The notes under the pieces: generated by a model
What the model was told of the DNA's origin: nothing
Databases searched by the model: none
The model's input: the letters and a program-made list of their open reading frames with translations, nothing else
Position numbers and translations under genes: made by a program
Part shown: piece after piece, positions 21,486 through 34,046 of the stretch
Numbering within the stretch: position 1 is the first letter of the stretch
How the letters are laid out: each line of letters begins with the position of its first letter
Assembly: GCA_033819885.1 (NCBI GenBank)
Contig: JAQYUZ010000011.1
Location: 248,001-312,000 of the forward strand
Reading direction: 5' to 3'
Source: Microbotryomycetes sp. JL201
Lineage: Eukaryota; Basidiomycota; Microbotryomycetes
Length of the DNA: 64,000 nt

Positions 21486-22833
21486 CTATACCCAAAATTG
21501 GTCACGCTTGATATAGCGAATTGTTCGCGCGGGGTTGAGGCCTCGCCTCCTTCGTCCGCTTGGCGGCAATGGCAGCTTGCTGTCCCATTCTTGATCCTCC
21601 TCTGAGCTGTCGCATGAGCTCACATACCTGCGCGATAGCAAGAAAATTTCGTCTATAGCTCTGTCGTCGTTCCGCCTTCCCCGTCTTTGCCGTTCTCTTT
21701 CTCCCAAAGAGTGAGTATGCTTCTCAGAATGATGGTGAGCCTTTCCTTGTGAATGCTCTTGTTTTTCGTGAAGATGATGTTCTTTTTTCTCGGCCATCTC
21801 GCGCTCGCGGTGCTCGACCTCCTTCTTGCTCGCGAACCACGTTGTGAAGAGAAATCCCGTTCTGAGGTAATTTCGGCGGACTGCATGAAGCTCGAAAAAA
21901 GTCAGCGCCTTGCTGCTGAAACAGAGGCACCACTCGCTCATGATGAGAACGCAGATCAACGTAAGTGCCGCGATGCCGAGAACGGCAGCACAGCCTGCGA
22001 TTGTCCACGTTTGCACTTTGTCGAAGAACCCGTCGCAGTCTGCGTCAAAGAGCTTGCCGACAAAGTTGCTATAAATTGCTTCCTAAGTCGTTCGTTTGCA
22101 CTCGAAAGGGACGGCGGCAAAACTGACCAGGCTTCGTTGACTTTTTCTTCAAGCTCGACGATTTCGCCGGCGACTTTGACAATCTCCATCGCATTCACGA
22201 TCCTGTTCAAAATCGAGGCAGACGTCTCTGTCAGCGAGATTCAAATACTAGATGCAAGTTTCCACCGCTCGGGCGAGAGCGATCATGCGACTCGTTTGCA
22301 GATGCAGAAAAAAGCGGCCGAAACTCCATTTCTCACCATGACCCAAGCAGGTACACTGCATATCTGATCTGGCCAGCTTTGACTGAGTGGTCGTTCGCGA
22401 TGTCGGTAAGCAATATCGAACGGGGGTGACTCACATCCAGAGGAACACTGCACGTGAGGAGCCTTGTCAATCTCTCGCCGTGCTCTTGCTTCTCATCGCA
22501 GTCGAACTCACGCTGCACATTCAAGAGCGCACCAATAAAGCCGCAAACAGCAACGACAGTGTAAACTAAACAAACGTAGAAGTCACGTTTGATGATGGGA
22601 ATCCATTCATTCAATAATCCTTTAAAGATGTTGTACGAGATGATGTTTTCGTAGAGCGCCGCCACGACCTTCCAGACGATACGACGTAAAACATACGCTA
22701 TGGCGAAATATTCCTGACAAAGGACTGAGTTAGGAGCCATCATCGTAACAGATTGCCAGCTTACGAGTGCCATCACCAGGCTTGCAAGGACAACCCATCC
22801 TCTGACGGTGCAGATCCAACAAACAAGAGACAT
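21486..22833 (-). CDS. Multi-pass membrane protein, Cys-containing, with charged His-rich tail (unknown)
   Basis: I do not recognise the family. The start MSLVCWICTVRGW leads into WVVLASLVMALVSW (TM1). A lumenal or extracellular loop follows (CQEYFAIAYVLRRIVWKV, YENIISYNIF), then RDFYVCLVYTVVAVCGFIGALL (TM2). A GTGAGT intron near 22430 opens a cytosolic region containing EIVELEEKVNEAWSVLPPSL. The last exon has LFDADCDGFFDKV, with the spacing of an EF-hand loop start, immediately before TM3 (TIAGCAAVLGIAALTLICVLI). The tail is Lys/Glu/His-rich (EKKEHHLHEKQEHSQGKAHH). An ATG at 22908 would extend the N-terminus by 25 residues. Intermediate exon limits between 22430 and 22210 are uncertain. Confidence 0.5.
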
Positions 22834-23253
22834 TGGAGTCGGGCACCACTGTTTATGCCGAACCCGCGAGTCAGTCAAGCCAAACCCTGGACCACGACTG
22901 CTTACCATCTCGTGCTCAATATGCCATGGGTAAACAGAATTTCAGAAGGCGCTTGTGTTTGCCGCTTTTTGAAAGTCCGCGGCGCCCAGCTCCTGGGAGG
23001 TGGCGGCGAATCGGACGAGATGTAGATGGGTGAGATGACATTGCCCCACGAGATCGGCTATTTCGCTTCATTCAACACGTCTCTAGGCTTGAGAAGGATG
23101 AATTAATTTCCGCCAAACTCGAGTGGCAGAATGCTCGCTTGTGGAGCACCTTGCGTTATCCCTCGACAAGTGCCGGTCCTGCTCCGCTCCCGGCAGCCAA
23201 GCCACTTGGACACGGGTGCAGCAAACATCTGATCGATACTGTGCTGCTCTCGT
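22834..23253. other. Divergent intergenic region, membrane protein / LAA2-like gene
   Basis: 420 bases lie between the two start codons. An open frame upstream of the LAA2-like ATG extends to about 23123, but the acidic MDDNPWGKDE start at 23254 looks like the true N-terminus. No RNA gene or repeat is seen. Confidence 0.35.
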
Positions 23254-24894
23254 GATGGACGACAACCCTTGGGGCAAGGACGAATCGACGTCGCCGCATC
23301 CGAGTCCGCCGTTGACGACAGACGCGGCAAAGGCGCCAGTCGATTCATCCTTGCTCGACACCAATGCAACAACCTGGCCTGCTGAGGCTGCGAATGAGGG
23401 AGCCGACAGCCAGCGAGACGCGTCTGAGCGTGCTGTCGAAACCGATTCCGATGCAGACGAGCCGATTGTAGACGATGCAGCAACGAAAGTCGAAACAATA
23501 GGGCTGAATGAGGACAGTGGCGAGGAAGGTGCGACGCAAACGGGCGTTGCAGAGGTGCAGGACGACATCGAACCCGGAGAGCCGTCATCACCAGTCGACA
23601 GCGTCACAGACAGCCCGCCCATGACTGTACCAACCCTATCTATGGATACATCCTTGACTGAGCAAGGGCCACCGATGGACGACTTTCCAGACGACGACGA
23701 CGATGGAGTCGCTCCGGCTGCTGCTGCTCACTTTGACGACGATGACTTTGACGACTTTGGCGAGGCGGCTCAGCCTGGGGATGCCGACGATGATTTCGGA
23801 GACTTTGGTGACTTCAACGATGCCCCCGACTCTGGTGCACAAGACAATTTTGGCTCTGAACCCGTTCAGCCGCAGCCTCAACCGCCACCCTTTCTGCCAC
23901 AACAACAAAGCTGGACAGGCTACGAACCTCTCCATCTTGACTTGACAAATACGTCGCGCGCCAGTATTGCAGAGCAGCTCGATGACTTTTTCGAAGGCGC
24001 GTACCCGATGGCAAGTAGAGCAGTATCGAACGAACCCGAGAGACAAGTCGAAGGCGTGGCACAAATTCTAGTGACAGACGAGTTGTATGTAGACTCGCCG
24101 TGGAAAACCCGTACAAACGTCGACTCACTCTATGCTTGCGTACAGGCGCAACCTTTTGTCTAGCCTCTCATCAATGCCGGCATTGCGACCGCTCGATTGG
24201 CGGCGGTCTCGTGTACGAAGAGAACATCTCGTCGCCCTCGGCGTGCCTGTGAATCTGGACGAGGTGTGTTCAGTGCATTGCGTGCTGTCGGACCGGGACT
24301 GACGCAATTCATTGAAAGTCATTCGACGCCAAACCGCTAGCTTCACTCGTCTTGCCACCGATCAACTCGTCACCAGCGGCTTTGCAGCGGTCCGCATCTC
24401 CAGCTTTCGCCGGACAAAGATCGGCAAGTCCTGCATCCGCGACAGTCGTTTCTCCTGGCAATCGTCCACCGTCGAGGTCCTCGACACCTTTTGCAGACCG
24501 CGAGCGAGCTAGGCAAGCGTCGCAAGCGCCTCCGCTCAATCGCCAGCGAGCAGAAGAAGCATGCGCAATCGCGCCAGACGAGTTGCTGTCATACAGTCTC
24601 GCAAAACTTGAGGCATTGTCAACAGAACTTGACGAAATCAGAAAAGACGCAAGCAACGTATTGACTCATGCGCTCATGGCGAGGGAAAAGGAAACGTCGG
24701 ATGCTGAAACGTACAACGAAATGATTCAGGTCTGTGATGCTCATCAATCGACACTGAAGTGTGCGAAGTCTTGATACCGACCTTGCTTTTGATTGCAGGA
24801 TCTCGTCACGGCAGCAGCAAAAGTAAAGACGACGACCGGTCGGGCAGGTACGCCACCGATCCGATCAACTTCTGGCAAATTCGGACGCAGGTAA
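23254..24894 (+). CDS. LAA2-like protein (YBL010C/DUF5102 family, AP-1 accessory)
   Basis: In yeast, Laa2 partners Laa1 to recruit the AP-1 clathrin adaptor to trans-Golgi and endosome membranes. The start MDDNPWGKDE is followed by a long acidic disordered region. This holds repeated DDFGDF-type motifs (DDDDFDDFGEAAQPG, DDDFGDFGDFNDA), which look like adaptor-ear binding peptides (inference). Splicing at a GTATGT donor (24085) gives LVTDELRNLLSSLSSMPALR followed by PLDWRRSRVRREHLVALGVP and VNLDE, the most conserved family block. After another intron come disordered sequence, then PDELLSYSLAKLEALSTELDE and a last exon ending KTTTGRAGTP...GKFGRR at 24894. The acceptor of the third exon is uncertain. 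It converges on PPIL4 with only 60 bases between stops. Confidence 0.78.
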
Positions 24895-24954
24895 TGACGG
24901 CGCACCACGAGCAAAGAATTGTTGTAAACCATGTTGTCGTGATTGTCAAGCGAC

Positions 24955-26692
24955 TCAGTATCGTCTATCTCGATCTCGTCTGGGAGGGCTTCGTGACCTT
25001 GCCCTACCGGTATTGTCAAACCCTCTCCTTCTGTCATCGGTGTTATAGTCTCTTCTTTCTCTGCCGCCGTCGCGATCATCCCTTCGATATCCGTTGCTTC
25101 TCTTTTCGTCTCTTCGGTCATCACGTCGGCGCCTGTCATGATCATCGTACCGGTCTCGCGGTCTGTTCCTCGCCCGCTCGTCGTACTCTCCCATGTCAAA
25201 CACCATGTCTGATCGATTATGCCTTGATCCACTATGCGATCCTCTCCTGTCTCTTTCGTCACCGAGCTCGTCATCATCATAGCTACCGTGTCTTCGGCCA
25301 CCACCACCACCACTGCCACCTCCACCCCCACCCTTGTTTGGCGGAGGTCGTCCACCAGTACGCTTAAACACCCATGAATTGTGCAGCTTGGACACGGACT
25401 GTGACATTAGGAACGCCCAATGTCAGCCCGAAGGAAACACGCTCGGAAAATGCGCCAGAATCTAAAAAAGACTCGCCTGAGAAAAGTCGACGTGAATCCG
25501 TCTGTCATCAACCAAGACATTGTCCATTTTCAGATAGGCCCTTTCCGCGTCATCTTTGTTTTCAAACTCGATAAATGCGTACTGTAACGAGTCGCCTGTT
25601 TTTGGATCCGTAATGATTTCGCAGCTCAGAATTTTGCCAAACCTCGAAAAGATGAGTTCCAAGTCTTCACTCTTTGTGACTGCGTTGAGCTTGCAGACGA
25701 ACAAGACGTTCTCGGGAGGCGCAACGTCGGCGAACGGCAGGTCGCCAACCATTTCTAGCGTCAGCGCTTGAGCTCGTGCCTCGCGTTCTCTGCGTGCTTC
25801 ATCTCGTTCATCTTCGTCACCTTGCTCCTCGATCTCTTCTTCGTCTCCAACCCGGAGAGACGCAAGTTGCTTAGCGGTTGGCACGGGCGAGTTGGGTGGT
25901 ACGTCGAGTCCTTCTGGATCTGGAAACGGGTCATCTACGTACGACAGGCGAGCCACGTCTCAGTCAATACAAATGAGAACACCCGTGAATGAATGGTTGG
26001 AATGCTCACCGAGAACAACAACATGCCTAATACGAATGTCTCGCAGCGGCCTGCCTTCCTGGTCGACAAACGCCTCATTGATTTTGTTCAGCACGTCATG
26101 ACCTTCGATGACTGATCCGAATGGCGCGTGCTTGCCGTCGAGGTAGTCCAAATTTGGTGCGAGCGTGAAAAAGAATTGGCTGCCGCTTCCTCTCGAGTCG
26201 CCCTGACCTGCAACGGCCATCGACAACGTCCCAAAGTCGACGTGCTTTACTTTCGGGTACATTTCTGGTTGAAAGTACTTTGAAGGCGAGTAGTCTTTAG
26301 AGGATTTCGGCAGTTGGTGGAACACGCTCGAGCCACCCGAACCAGAGTCTGTCGGATCGCCTGTTTGGGCGATAAAGTTTTTGACAACGTTGTGAAAGGA
26401 GCAAAAGTTGTACTTGTACGTCTTGCAGAGTTTGAGAAAGTTGATGGACGTCTTTGGACACTGTTTCGTGTCGAGGTCGACCTGCATGCGGAAGCGAGGC
26501 GATGCGGGCGCGTCAGTTGGCTTGCAGGCGTGCACCTTTGAGCAGATGAGCCGTTGGCAATACTGACGATGATGTCGCCGAGCGACGTTTCGAACAAGAC
26601 GGACTGCGAAGCGGTGCACGAGGCCAAAGAGACAGTCAGCCGCCGCTTGACGTGTGTGCCGTTGTACAGCACATGGACTGTGAGCGCACCAT
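24955..26692 (-). CDS. Cyclophilin-RRM protein PPIL4/Cyp6
   Basis: This is a nuclear peptidyl-prolyl isomerase with an RNA-recognition motif, linked to pre-mRNA processing. Five exons, 26692-26690, 26603-26568, 26481-26010, 25934-25477 and 25398-24955, total 1413 bases (470 residues). The first exon is ATG alone, followed by GTGCGC. Joined sequence: [91 protein letters not shown], then the RRM ([49 protein letters not shown]) and [20 protein letters not shown]. The C-terminus is Gly-, Arg- and Asp-rich. The cyclophilin part is degenerate around the active-site Arg ([10 protein letters not shown]), as in other PPIL4 proteins. Intron 4 is GC-AG. Confidence 0.93.
25399..25476 (-). other. GC-AG intron in PPIL4/Cyp6
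   Basis: The donor reads CAG|GCGAGT and the acceptor GTCACAG|TCC. Joining gives [15 protein letters not shown], exactly the family sequence; no GT donor at this point keeps the frame. Confidence 0.8.
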
Positions 26693-26909
26693 GCTGAGTC
26701 CGCGAGACAGCGAGGCGGGGGTCTGAATGAGCTCACGATGCGCAAGAGAGCAACGAGGTGCATGCTGCGAGGCTCGAGCTCGTTTCCGCCATTAACCACA
26801 CGCGCATCCGTGCACTCCGACGTAACTGCAGGCGCACACTTCATCGACATTCCAACACTCGACAGCCGACCTCAGAGAACCTTGTGGCCGCATCGCGCTC
26901 GTTGTCAAT
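26693..26909. promoter_or_regulatory. Shared divergent promoter PPIL4/DRG2
   Basis: 217 bases lie between start codons. No TATA box is apparent. Short frames crossing it lack conservation. Confidence 0.4.
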
Positions 26910-29067
26910 ATGGGCATCACCGAAAAGAGTCTGTCCCCTGACCCTGTACCGTCTCGTCGGCGGCAGGGGCACTGACACACTCCAATATCCTGCGTCCTCT
27001 CCCGCCTTGCGACCCGCTAGTCGCCGAAATTGAAAAGGAGATGGCGCGGTGAGCGAATGCGCGCGCGCGACCCGCCGAGCGCCAACAACTGAGGCAACTC
27101 CCTTCGCAATCATCAGGACACAGAAGAACAAAGCTACAGAGTACCATCTGGGGACACTCAAGGCAAAGCTTGCACGGTATCGCGCCGAACTGCTCGAGGG
27201 AGACTCGAAATCCGGAGGCAAAGGCGCAGGGTTCGATATCGCAAAGTCTGGATATGGTCGTATCGCTTTGATCGGGTTTCCCAGTGTTGGTGCGCCGCCC
27301 GTCTCCATCCTTCGCCCGCTCTGTCTCTCTCGCGTGTTTGCGCCAACGTCCGTCACGTGACTCGACCTGACCCGTCCGCGGTCCCTCAGGCAAATCCACG
27401 CTGCTGTCAAAGCTGACTTCGACAGAGAGCGAAGCGGCAGACTATGCTTTCACGACTCTGACTGCAATCTCGGGCAGTGAGTCCTTACCTCGTTGCTAAG
27501 GCACGCGTGCGAGGTTGACCCGTTGTTATCTAGTTTTGGACTTGGACGGAGCAAAGGTGCAGCGTGAGTCGGTCGTGTCCTTTCTGATCAAGTCGATGGA
27601 TGAGCTGACTGATTCGCGCCCGCGCCAGTCCTCGATCTTCCCGGAATCGTCGAAGGCGCTTCTAGTGGCAAAGGTCGCGGTCGGCAAGTCATTGCAGCAA
27701 CAAAGGTACGCACGCATCAGAACCAGTTTTACAAGCTCGTCTGACTGGGCTTGTGATCCAGTCTGCCGATCTGATTCTGGTGAGCGAGAGCCAAAGTCGC
27801 ACATCCGCGACTTGAGCTGATTTCTTCCTCACAGATGATGCTGGATGCAACAAAGTCAGCTTGCGACTAACGATATATCAGAGTCTTGTGCTGATCTCCA
27901 ACACTTTCCAGGTCAAACGATCAACGCGAGAAGCTCGAGATTGAACTCGAAACCGTCGGAATGCGGTTGAATCGAAAGAAGCCGGATGTCATTGTCAAAA
28001 CAAAGGTCCGTCCGGCAGTATACCTGAAGAACTCTGCAGCTGACTGCCCCAACTCAGACCGCAGGCGGTATCACCATTAATTCGACCGTTACGCTCACAA
28101 GAACCGACGACCGAGCCATCCGAGGTGTCCTGGGAGCGTACAAGGTGCGCCAGCCTCGATCTTGTATCGATATCGTGCAGAATCTTACGTACAGAAAACA
28201 GATGCACAACGCAGACGTCATGATTCGCGAAGACGTAAGCAACGAATCCGTATTACTTTTGCCTGGAGTTGAGCATGTCGCTGAACGATGGTACGACAGA
28301 TCACAACAGACGATCTCGTTGACGTAATTCTAGGCAACCGAAAATATGTACCATGCCTGTACTGGTACGCCTCGCAAAGTTTGCACTCGAGCTCGTGCTG
28401 ACACGAAACGCAACGCACAGCTACAACAAGATTGATTCCGTTTCGCTCGAGGGTGCGTTGGCAAGCTCAGCGGCTTTCGCAACAAGCTATTGACGCTGCC
28501 ACTTCATAACAGAGGTTGATCGCATTGCTCGCGAACCAAACACGGTCGTCATTTCTTGTCATGCCGACCTCAATTTGGACGTCCTCAAAAAAAGGTGTTG
28601 GCAAATGATTGGTCTCGACCGAGTGTACACGAAGAAGAGGGGCGAGATGCCAGATTTGTCAGACCCGTTGATTTGCAAGAGGGACGCGTCTGTCGAGGCG
28701 ATCGTGAGCTTTAAGCGACGTGTCTGAGCTCTGCGCGCAATCAATTGCAAGAATTGGTGTGGCTGACCATCCAATCTACAGTGCAACTCTATTCACAAGT
28801 CTTTGTCGCTCAAATTCAAGTACGCACTCGGTCAGTACTGCGCGAATAATGGCGAAAGCAAGGATCGTGCTAACTCGTGACGTGACCCAACGTGATACAG
28901 TCTGGGGCAAGAGTTCAAAATTCAACCCAAACCCTCAGAAAGTTGGTCTACACCACGTGTGTGCGCCAGACGACGTCATTACAATTTGTAAGCAGTCGGA
29001 ATACCGTCTTCAGGCACGCAAACTGACGACCCCTATCATTACATGACGTGTAGGTACAAAAGTCTAG
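26910..29067 (+). CDS. RBG2: DRG2/RBG2 developmentally regulated GTP-binding protein
   Basis: This is an Obg-related translational GTPase (Rbg2, partner Gir2, in yeast). I can join 17 exons, several very short (19, 28, 30, 18, 20, 33 and 14 bases), into about 367 residues; human DRG2 has 364. The product reads [41 protein letters not shown]1 [15 protein letters not shown], switch region [31 protein letters not shown] (G3), [61 protein letters not shown]-like [20 protein letters not shown] with ID (G4 NKID), [38 protein letters not shown] and the TGS domain up to DDVITICTKV. The TGS part is slightly altered ([11 protein letters not shown]). DRG2 rather than DRG1 is indicated by ATEYHLG and ISFNST-like ITINST. 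Confidence 0.93.
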
Positions 29068-29146
29068 TGGTAATCAGTTTTTGCAAGATTTGCAGTACAT
29101 TCACCCTTGCCTAACGAGAGATGCAGTTTACACCTTGAAACTGTTC

Positions 29147-32100
29147 TCAGACAATTCGTGATTTGCTCATCAGACTGGCCAAGCCAGACATGTTATTTTG
29201 TGACGCTCCTTGACTTGGCCGTGGCATGAAAGTATCAGAATAGGAACCGGATCCGCCAGTGGTATGAGTCCGCGGGGATGTGATCGCACGTTTGACCTGC
29301 CACGATTCTGGAGGCGAGTATCCAGGAGGAAGAGCATGCCCTGCAGAGTCGCACAAGTACAGCGGCATCAGATCCTGCTCGTTCGAGCTTTACATAACAA
29401 ATCAACTCGCCTTCGCTCAAAGCCGTCCTCAAAATTAAACCGCTCGGATCAAGACTGAACAAGAACCTGAGCAGCTCGCGACACAGCTGTAGAGGATTTT
29501 CAGCGTCGTGCGTGATGACCCGAAGCCGCAGACCTACCGTCCATTCACCGGCTTGCATTGCTGCCTTGAGCAATCGAACAGTGTCTTCGCCACTCTTTTC
29601 CGGTGGTTCGAGATTGTGCAGCACGAGCAAGTATGACGCAGCCACTTTGAGTAATCCGCCCGCCATACATTTCTACGCAATGGGTTCAGTGAAATGAGCA
29701 ACAACGTTTGATGTGGCGGAGCTCACCTCGAACAAGTCTCTAGGACTGCCAACAACACTAAAAAGCATGTCCCAACGAGCCATCTCGGTTTTGCGAGCAC
29801 ATCCGACGACGACTTGAAGAGCCTCGTCAAAATGATCGAGAAAATCAACCACTCTCGGCAAGACGGCCTCTTTGTCGTCGATTATGCTGTGCTCGTCTGG
29901 CACATTTTTGGATGGTCGAGCGTCCGCTTCGTCTTCGAGAACGCCGTGAAGCAAAACTTCGAGCGCGTGCGTGAAGAATACAAGATTCTGGTAGTGAGAG
30001 GCAAAAACAACAGCTTCTCGAAGCTGGTTGCGCGTCAGATGGTATCGAATGATTCGATGCAAGAACAAGTTGGTCTTCACACGCGAAAGCCATCAGCCTC
30101 TAAGCTTTTCGGACAGATTCGTGAGACTCACGGTCGTAATGATCCTAAAGATGGCAAAATCGAGGTTCCGGCGCAACGATGTTTCTTGATCGACTCCGAC
30201 AATGATGCCCTTGTCCATAAGCACGGCTGTCCTCGCTTTGTTCAGCTCTCTTGACCTGGACGAGCGCCAAGTGAGCACTCACCCAAGGGATAAAAGTCGA
30301 CAGGCAGGGCAACGCTCTCCGTAACGGTCTCGTACGAGTCCCTTTTGACATCCACTTTTACTTTCTCGATCGTCAATGCGTCCAACCAAATCCTGATTTG
30401 CTTGCCGTCAAAGCCCCAGAGCGAGTTTTCTAGAGTGCCAATGCCAGACAAGTGTGTCCAGTAGAATTCTATCCTGTCGCCGAGTACTTGCAGATCGTAT
30501 TTGACTTCTTCATGCGCTGCTCTTCTCGGTCTGAGCAAGACGAGCTTGCCGTCAATGAGGAAAATGATTGTAGCAACATTCAGATCGTCGGCGGGGTCGC
30601 CAAAGCCTGTCACAAGAAACTGGATCAGTTCCCGCTGGGCGTCACGTGTTGAGCGCTGAACTCACGCTGTTGCGACTTTGGAACGAGCCAGCTGATACCG
30701 CGTACTTTCGCATGCTCGGATACAACACCTTCAAAGCCAATACTTCCGCATAATCTCAATCGCGTCGACCCACGAATGTTCGAGATCAAAAAGTGATGGA
30801 ATGTATTGTCGGCCGTGTACAGGAGCAATGAAGAATCGAACACAGCCATGACGAGCGGTTCTGACTCGAGTGGAATGACGTCGACAGTGTCGGCAAAGGT
30901 CAGTGGACGATCGCGTGAAAAGATTCGCAGCTGTCGTGATGCGCTGTCAGCGGGCTCAAAGGGCCGAAAGAGCCAGACAGACTCACTTGATAGCGTCCGC
31001 TCTCGATACAGCCCACAATGAGCACGTTGGCCCACCATGCCATGCCGCCGACAACCTTGATTGCGTCCTCCTCTTTCTCGAGCTCGAACAGTTTCCATCG
31101 ACCACTGAGGGCGTTGTAATGAGTCAATCCTCGCTGTCCAGCCACTGCAATCAATCTTGCGTCTGATGAAATGACAGCGTATCGTATTGGGTGTTGCAGC
31201 GCGATATACGATGCAGGGATCTGGAGGCACATGTCAGAAATGGAAAGTAGCCAACGAAGGCATGCCGCTAATCACCTTAATGTGTTGCCACACGTCCGAC
31301 TCCGGGTTGATCACGCTCATGTCTGGTTGATCTGCACCACGATACACGAGCACCCGGTCGTCAAGCTGCAAGAAGGCGTGCTTGGTGTTATCCTGTTGTG
31401 TCCGTGAACCCGCAGTTAGCATCCTGCTCAAGAGACCAACAAGTACACGCACCGGAGTGTGTAAGCTCGACACGGCACTTTTCGCAAAGGGCACAATGAA
31501 GAGTTGCTCGTCATGTGCTATCGAGACGGTTGTAAGCTCGAGTCTCGCCTTCAGCATCAAGCAGAGAACTGACGCTTGAGTTTCGGATACGTCGGCGGCG
31601 GACATAAGATGAACAGTTCAAGGTTGCCCGGGCTCCAAAACTGGGCAGCCCGTATCAGCGCTGCGTCAACCTTTGGAGGCATGATCGGGCTCACCAAGTC
31701 TCGCACACCATGCATGAAGTGGTCCTCGAAAGCCTCACTCTTCTCACCCTCTACACCGTACCCTGTGGCAAGGGATCCTTGCACTGACCACGAACCAAGC
31801 CTTCCATAAACTGACCAGATGCCCCACCCGAATTGCCAACCGACCGCGATGGCGTGCCCGTCGGACGTCCTTTGATCAAACCATTAGAATGCTGTAGCTG
31901 ATCACGCTGCAGCAAGACTGACCAGGACAGCGCCGTCACTCGGCCCGTTTGCAGGCCGCTTGTCGTTGTGTTAAGCGTTTGTCGCAAGGAGGATATGTGG
32001 GATAGTCGAGGTGTAGCAGGCGGTGAAGAGCCAATCGATGTAGGCTGCGACTCGCCCACTCGACTCGGAAAGAGATTGTAGGTAGCGAAAGTCCCACTGT

Positions 32101-33586
32101 ACGAAGAGGTTCAGTTTCTGCTGTTGAACAAGCGGTGCTTCTGACAAACTCTTCGCATCCCACAGCAACGAGGCTGAATTTCTCGTTGACGCTGACGGTG
32201 CTCCCGCCCTTGCCAGTATCTAGCTCTTTCTCCTGCGCCGCGACATCGTTTCCTTCTGGACGCTGTGGATGGAAACAAACGCCGGACCACAGCCACTTGG
32301 TCGTTTCTCGTGTAGACTCTTCACTGGCCTCATCCTCATCAAAGAGCACATTCTTCTCCGCGTCTTGCACTGCGCTAGTACGTCGCAAATGCGTCCGAGG
32401 AGCAGGCGCCTTGGCACCATCGAGCAGCGGCGCCCAGTTCACCAAGTATGCGCGCCCGTCTGACATCAGCATGACGAAACGCGTAGGCGTCCGAGTAGAG
32501 AAAGGATCGACGGTATTCTGATAAGACCAGGATGGCCTGCGTGGTCTGTATGGCTGAGCAGGATGATCTGCGCTGGGCGAAGACAAGGCGACGAGAGAAA
32601 GGATGCTCACTGTAAACTTGACATTAGTATGATCACGACGCAGCAACAGAGAGCCGCCTCACGGTCTTGTTGGTCTCGACCAATGAGCCATGGCCATTCG
32701 TCCAGCACGATTGCCTCAGTGTCTCCGGCGCTTTTGAGATGCGTCGGCAAGCTCTCCCACCCTGAGCCTCGCCGATCAGCGTTCGGTGGCGAAAGAGCCG
32801 TCTGCCGAGCTGTAGCAAACGTCGGAAAGGGCACGATACGAAGCGTAGGTGGATCTTGAATCGCTACGAGCAGCGAATGATCTGTGACGCAGACGCTGTA
32901 CGGCGGATGGTGTCGGTGAATGAGCCATTGCGCAGCTTGAGCAGTTACTCACCATCCTATTCCATCTCCTATTGCTGTACCACGCTCGCCCTCGCTCCGC
33001 AGCACGATGCCTTCCAGCTCGTGACCTTCTCCGGGCCCTTTTGGCCACTGTTGAGATGCCTTGCCCCCGCCAGGCAGTGTATAAACTGCATTGCTCCTTC
33101 TGGATCCGGGAGGAGTTGCTAATGTGATCGAGTAGAGCAAGTGGTGGCCTGACGTTGTGGTAATGATGAGCCTCGACGGACCGTGAAACGACACTATTGC
33201 GTTCGAGCCGTGCGTTCGGAGAGACAGAGGTGAGCGCTTGAGCTTGGCGAGGACTACTTTGGGCTACGAATATTACTTGCGTCAGCTTCATGCGCCAGCT
33301 TTTAGCACATTGGACGAACACGGATGCTCCAGACGCTAACGTCCTCCCTGCCGAGTGCGGCCCACAGTGCCTCGCCCGAGCCTTCCTCGTCTTCCATTTC
33401 AGGTCCGCGTGCAACCATGATAACTTCTTCTCCTTCTTCCTCCTGCACGCCTCCCAACGAGTCCCTGAACTTTGCTTTGCTACTGCGCGGCGTGAGCTTG
33501 GGCCGCGCGACGGGCGAGGGCGCGCTCGGTACCGCACCCGTTGATACGCTCAGCCGCGTCGTCGGCATTGGACTGGGAAAGTACAT
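29147..33586 (-). CDS. RIC1: RIC1, Rab6/Ypt6 guanine-nucleotide exchange factor subunit
   Basis: With Rgp1, Ric1 activates Ypt6/Rab6 for retrograde traffic to the Golgi. The N-terminus MYFPSPMPTTRLSV leads to a beta-propeller: EALWAALGREDVSVWSIRP, LIAVAGQRGLTHYNALSGRW, RFVMLMSDGRAYLVNW, and the signature that reads GWGIWSVYGR when spliced near 31800. The conserved RIC1 alpha-solenoid follows: FLHRIIRYHLTRNQLREAVV, YQNLVFFTHALEVLLHGVLE, LPRVVDFLDHFDEALQVVVG, CARKTEMARWDMLFSVVGSP, RDLFE, GGLLKVAASYLLVLHNLEPP and ELLRFLFSLDP. The tail (SQNNMSGLASLMSKSRIV) ends at 29147. At least ten introns interrupt it. I have not fixed every joint; the identity rests on the many family blocks. Confidence 0.9.
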
Positions 33587-34046
33587 GGCACCGATGAGCA
33601 GATTACGCGGCCTGCGCGCGTCGGCCGAGGCGGTAGCGACACCGGTTGGCTGATCGAAGACCGTGACAGGTACAGAATAGTCAGCCCGAAGCAGCGTCTT
33701 TCATGGTGCACCTCGAGTCTTGCTCACTTTCCACCTCTTGCTGTGAGCGTAGAGTCCTTGAACGACGGGCCACCCCGCCGGTGGCACGAGACAAGCGTCG
33801 GCGAAGATGGCCAACAATAAGAGCATTCAAACCCAATCATCCTATTTGGTGTTGACCTGAATTCAAAACGGTTATGTTCACTCCATGGTCAATAGTCAAA
33901 ATTTTTGGATTTTGCCACAGCCAGGGCGACGCTTCGCGTATTGCATCCAAGCTTGGAGCAACTCCTCTCCAGCCTTTTCATTGTCCCTGCTTGTCAGAAA
34001 ATAAGCTGATGCATTAGTCCCGGCCAGACGATGCCAAACCGACCGC
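33587..34046. other. Divergent intergenic region upstream of RIC1
   Basis: 460 bases between the RIC1 start and the next plus-strand candidate. AT-rich patches occur at about 33830-33920. Short open frames on both strands show no conserved motif. No RNA gene or repeat is recognised. Confidence 0.35.

Noticed and set aside
24744-25355. 203-codon frame rich in Asp, Glu, Val and Met overlapping PPIL4
   Set aside because: Shadow of the Gly/Arg/Asp-rich PPIL4 tail in another frame on the same strand.
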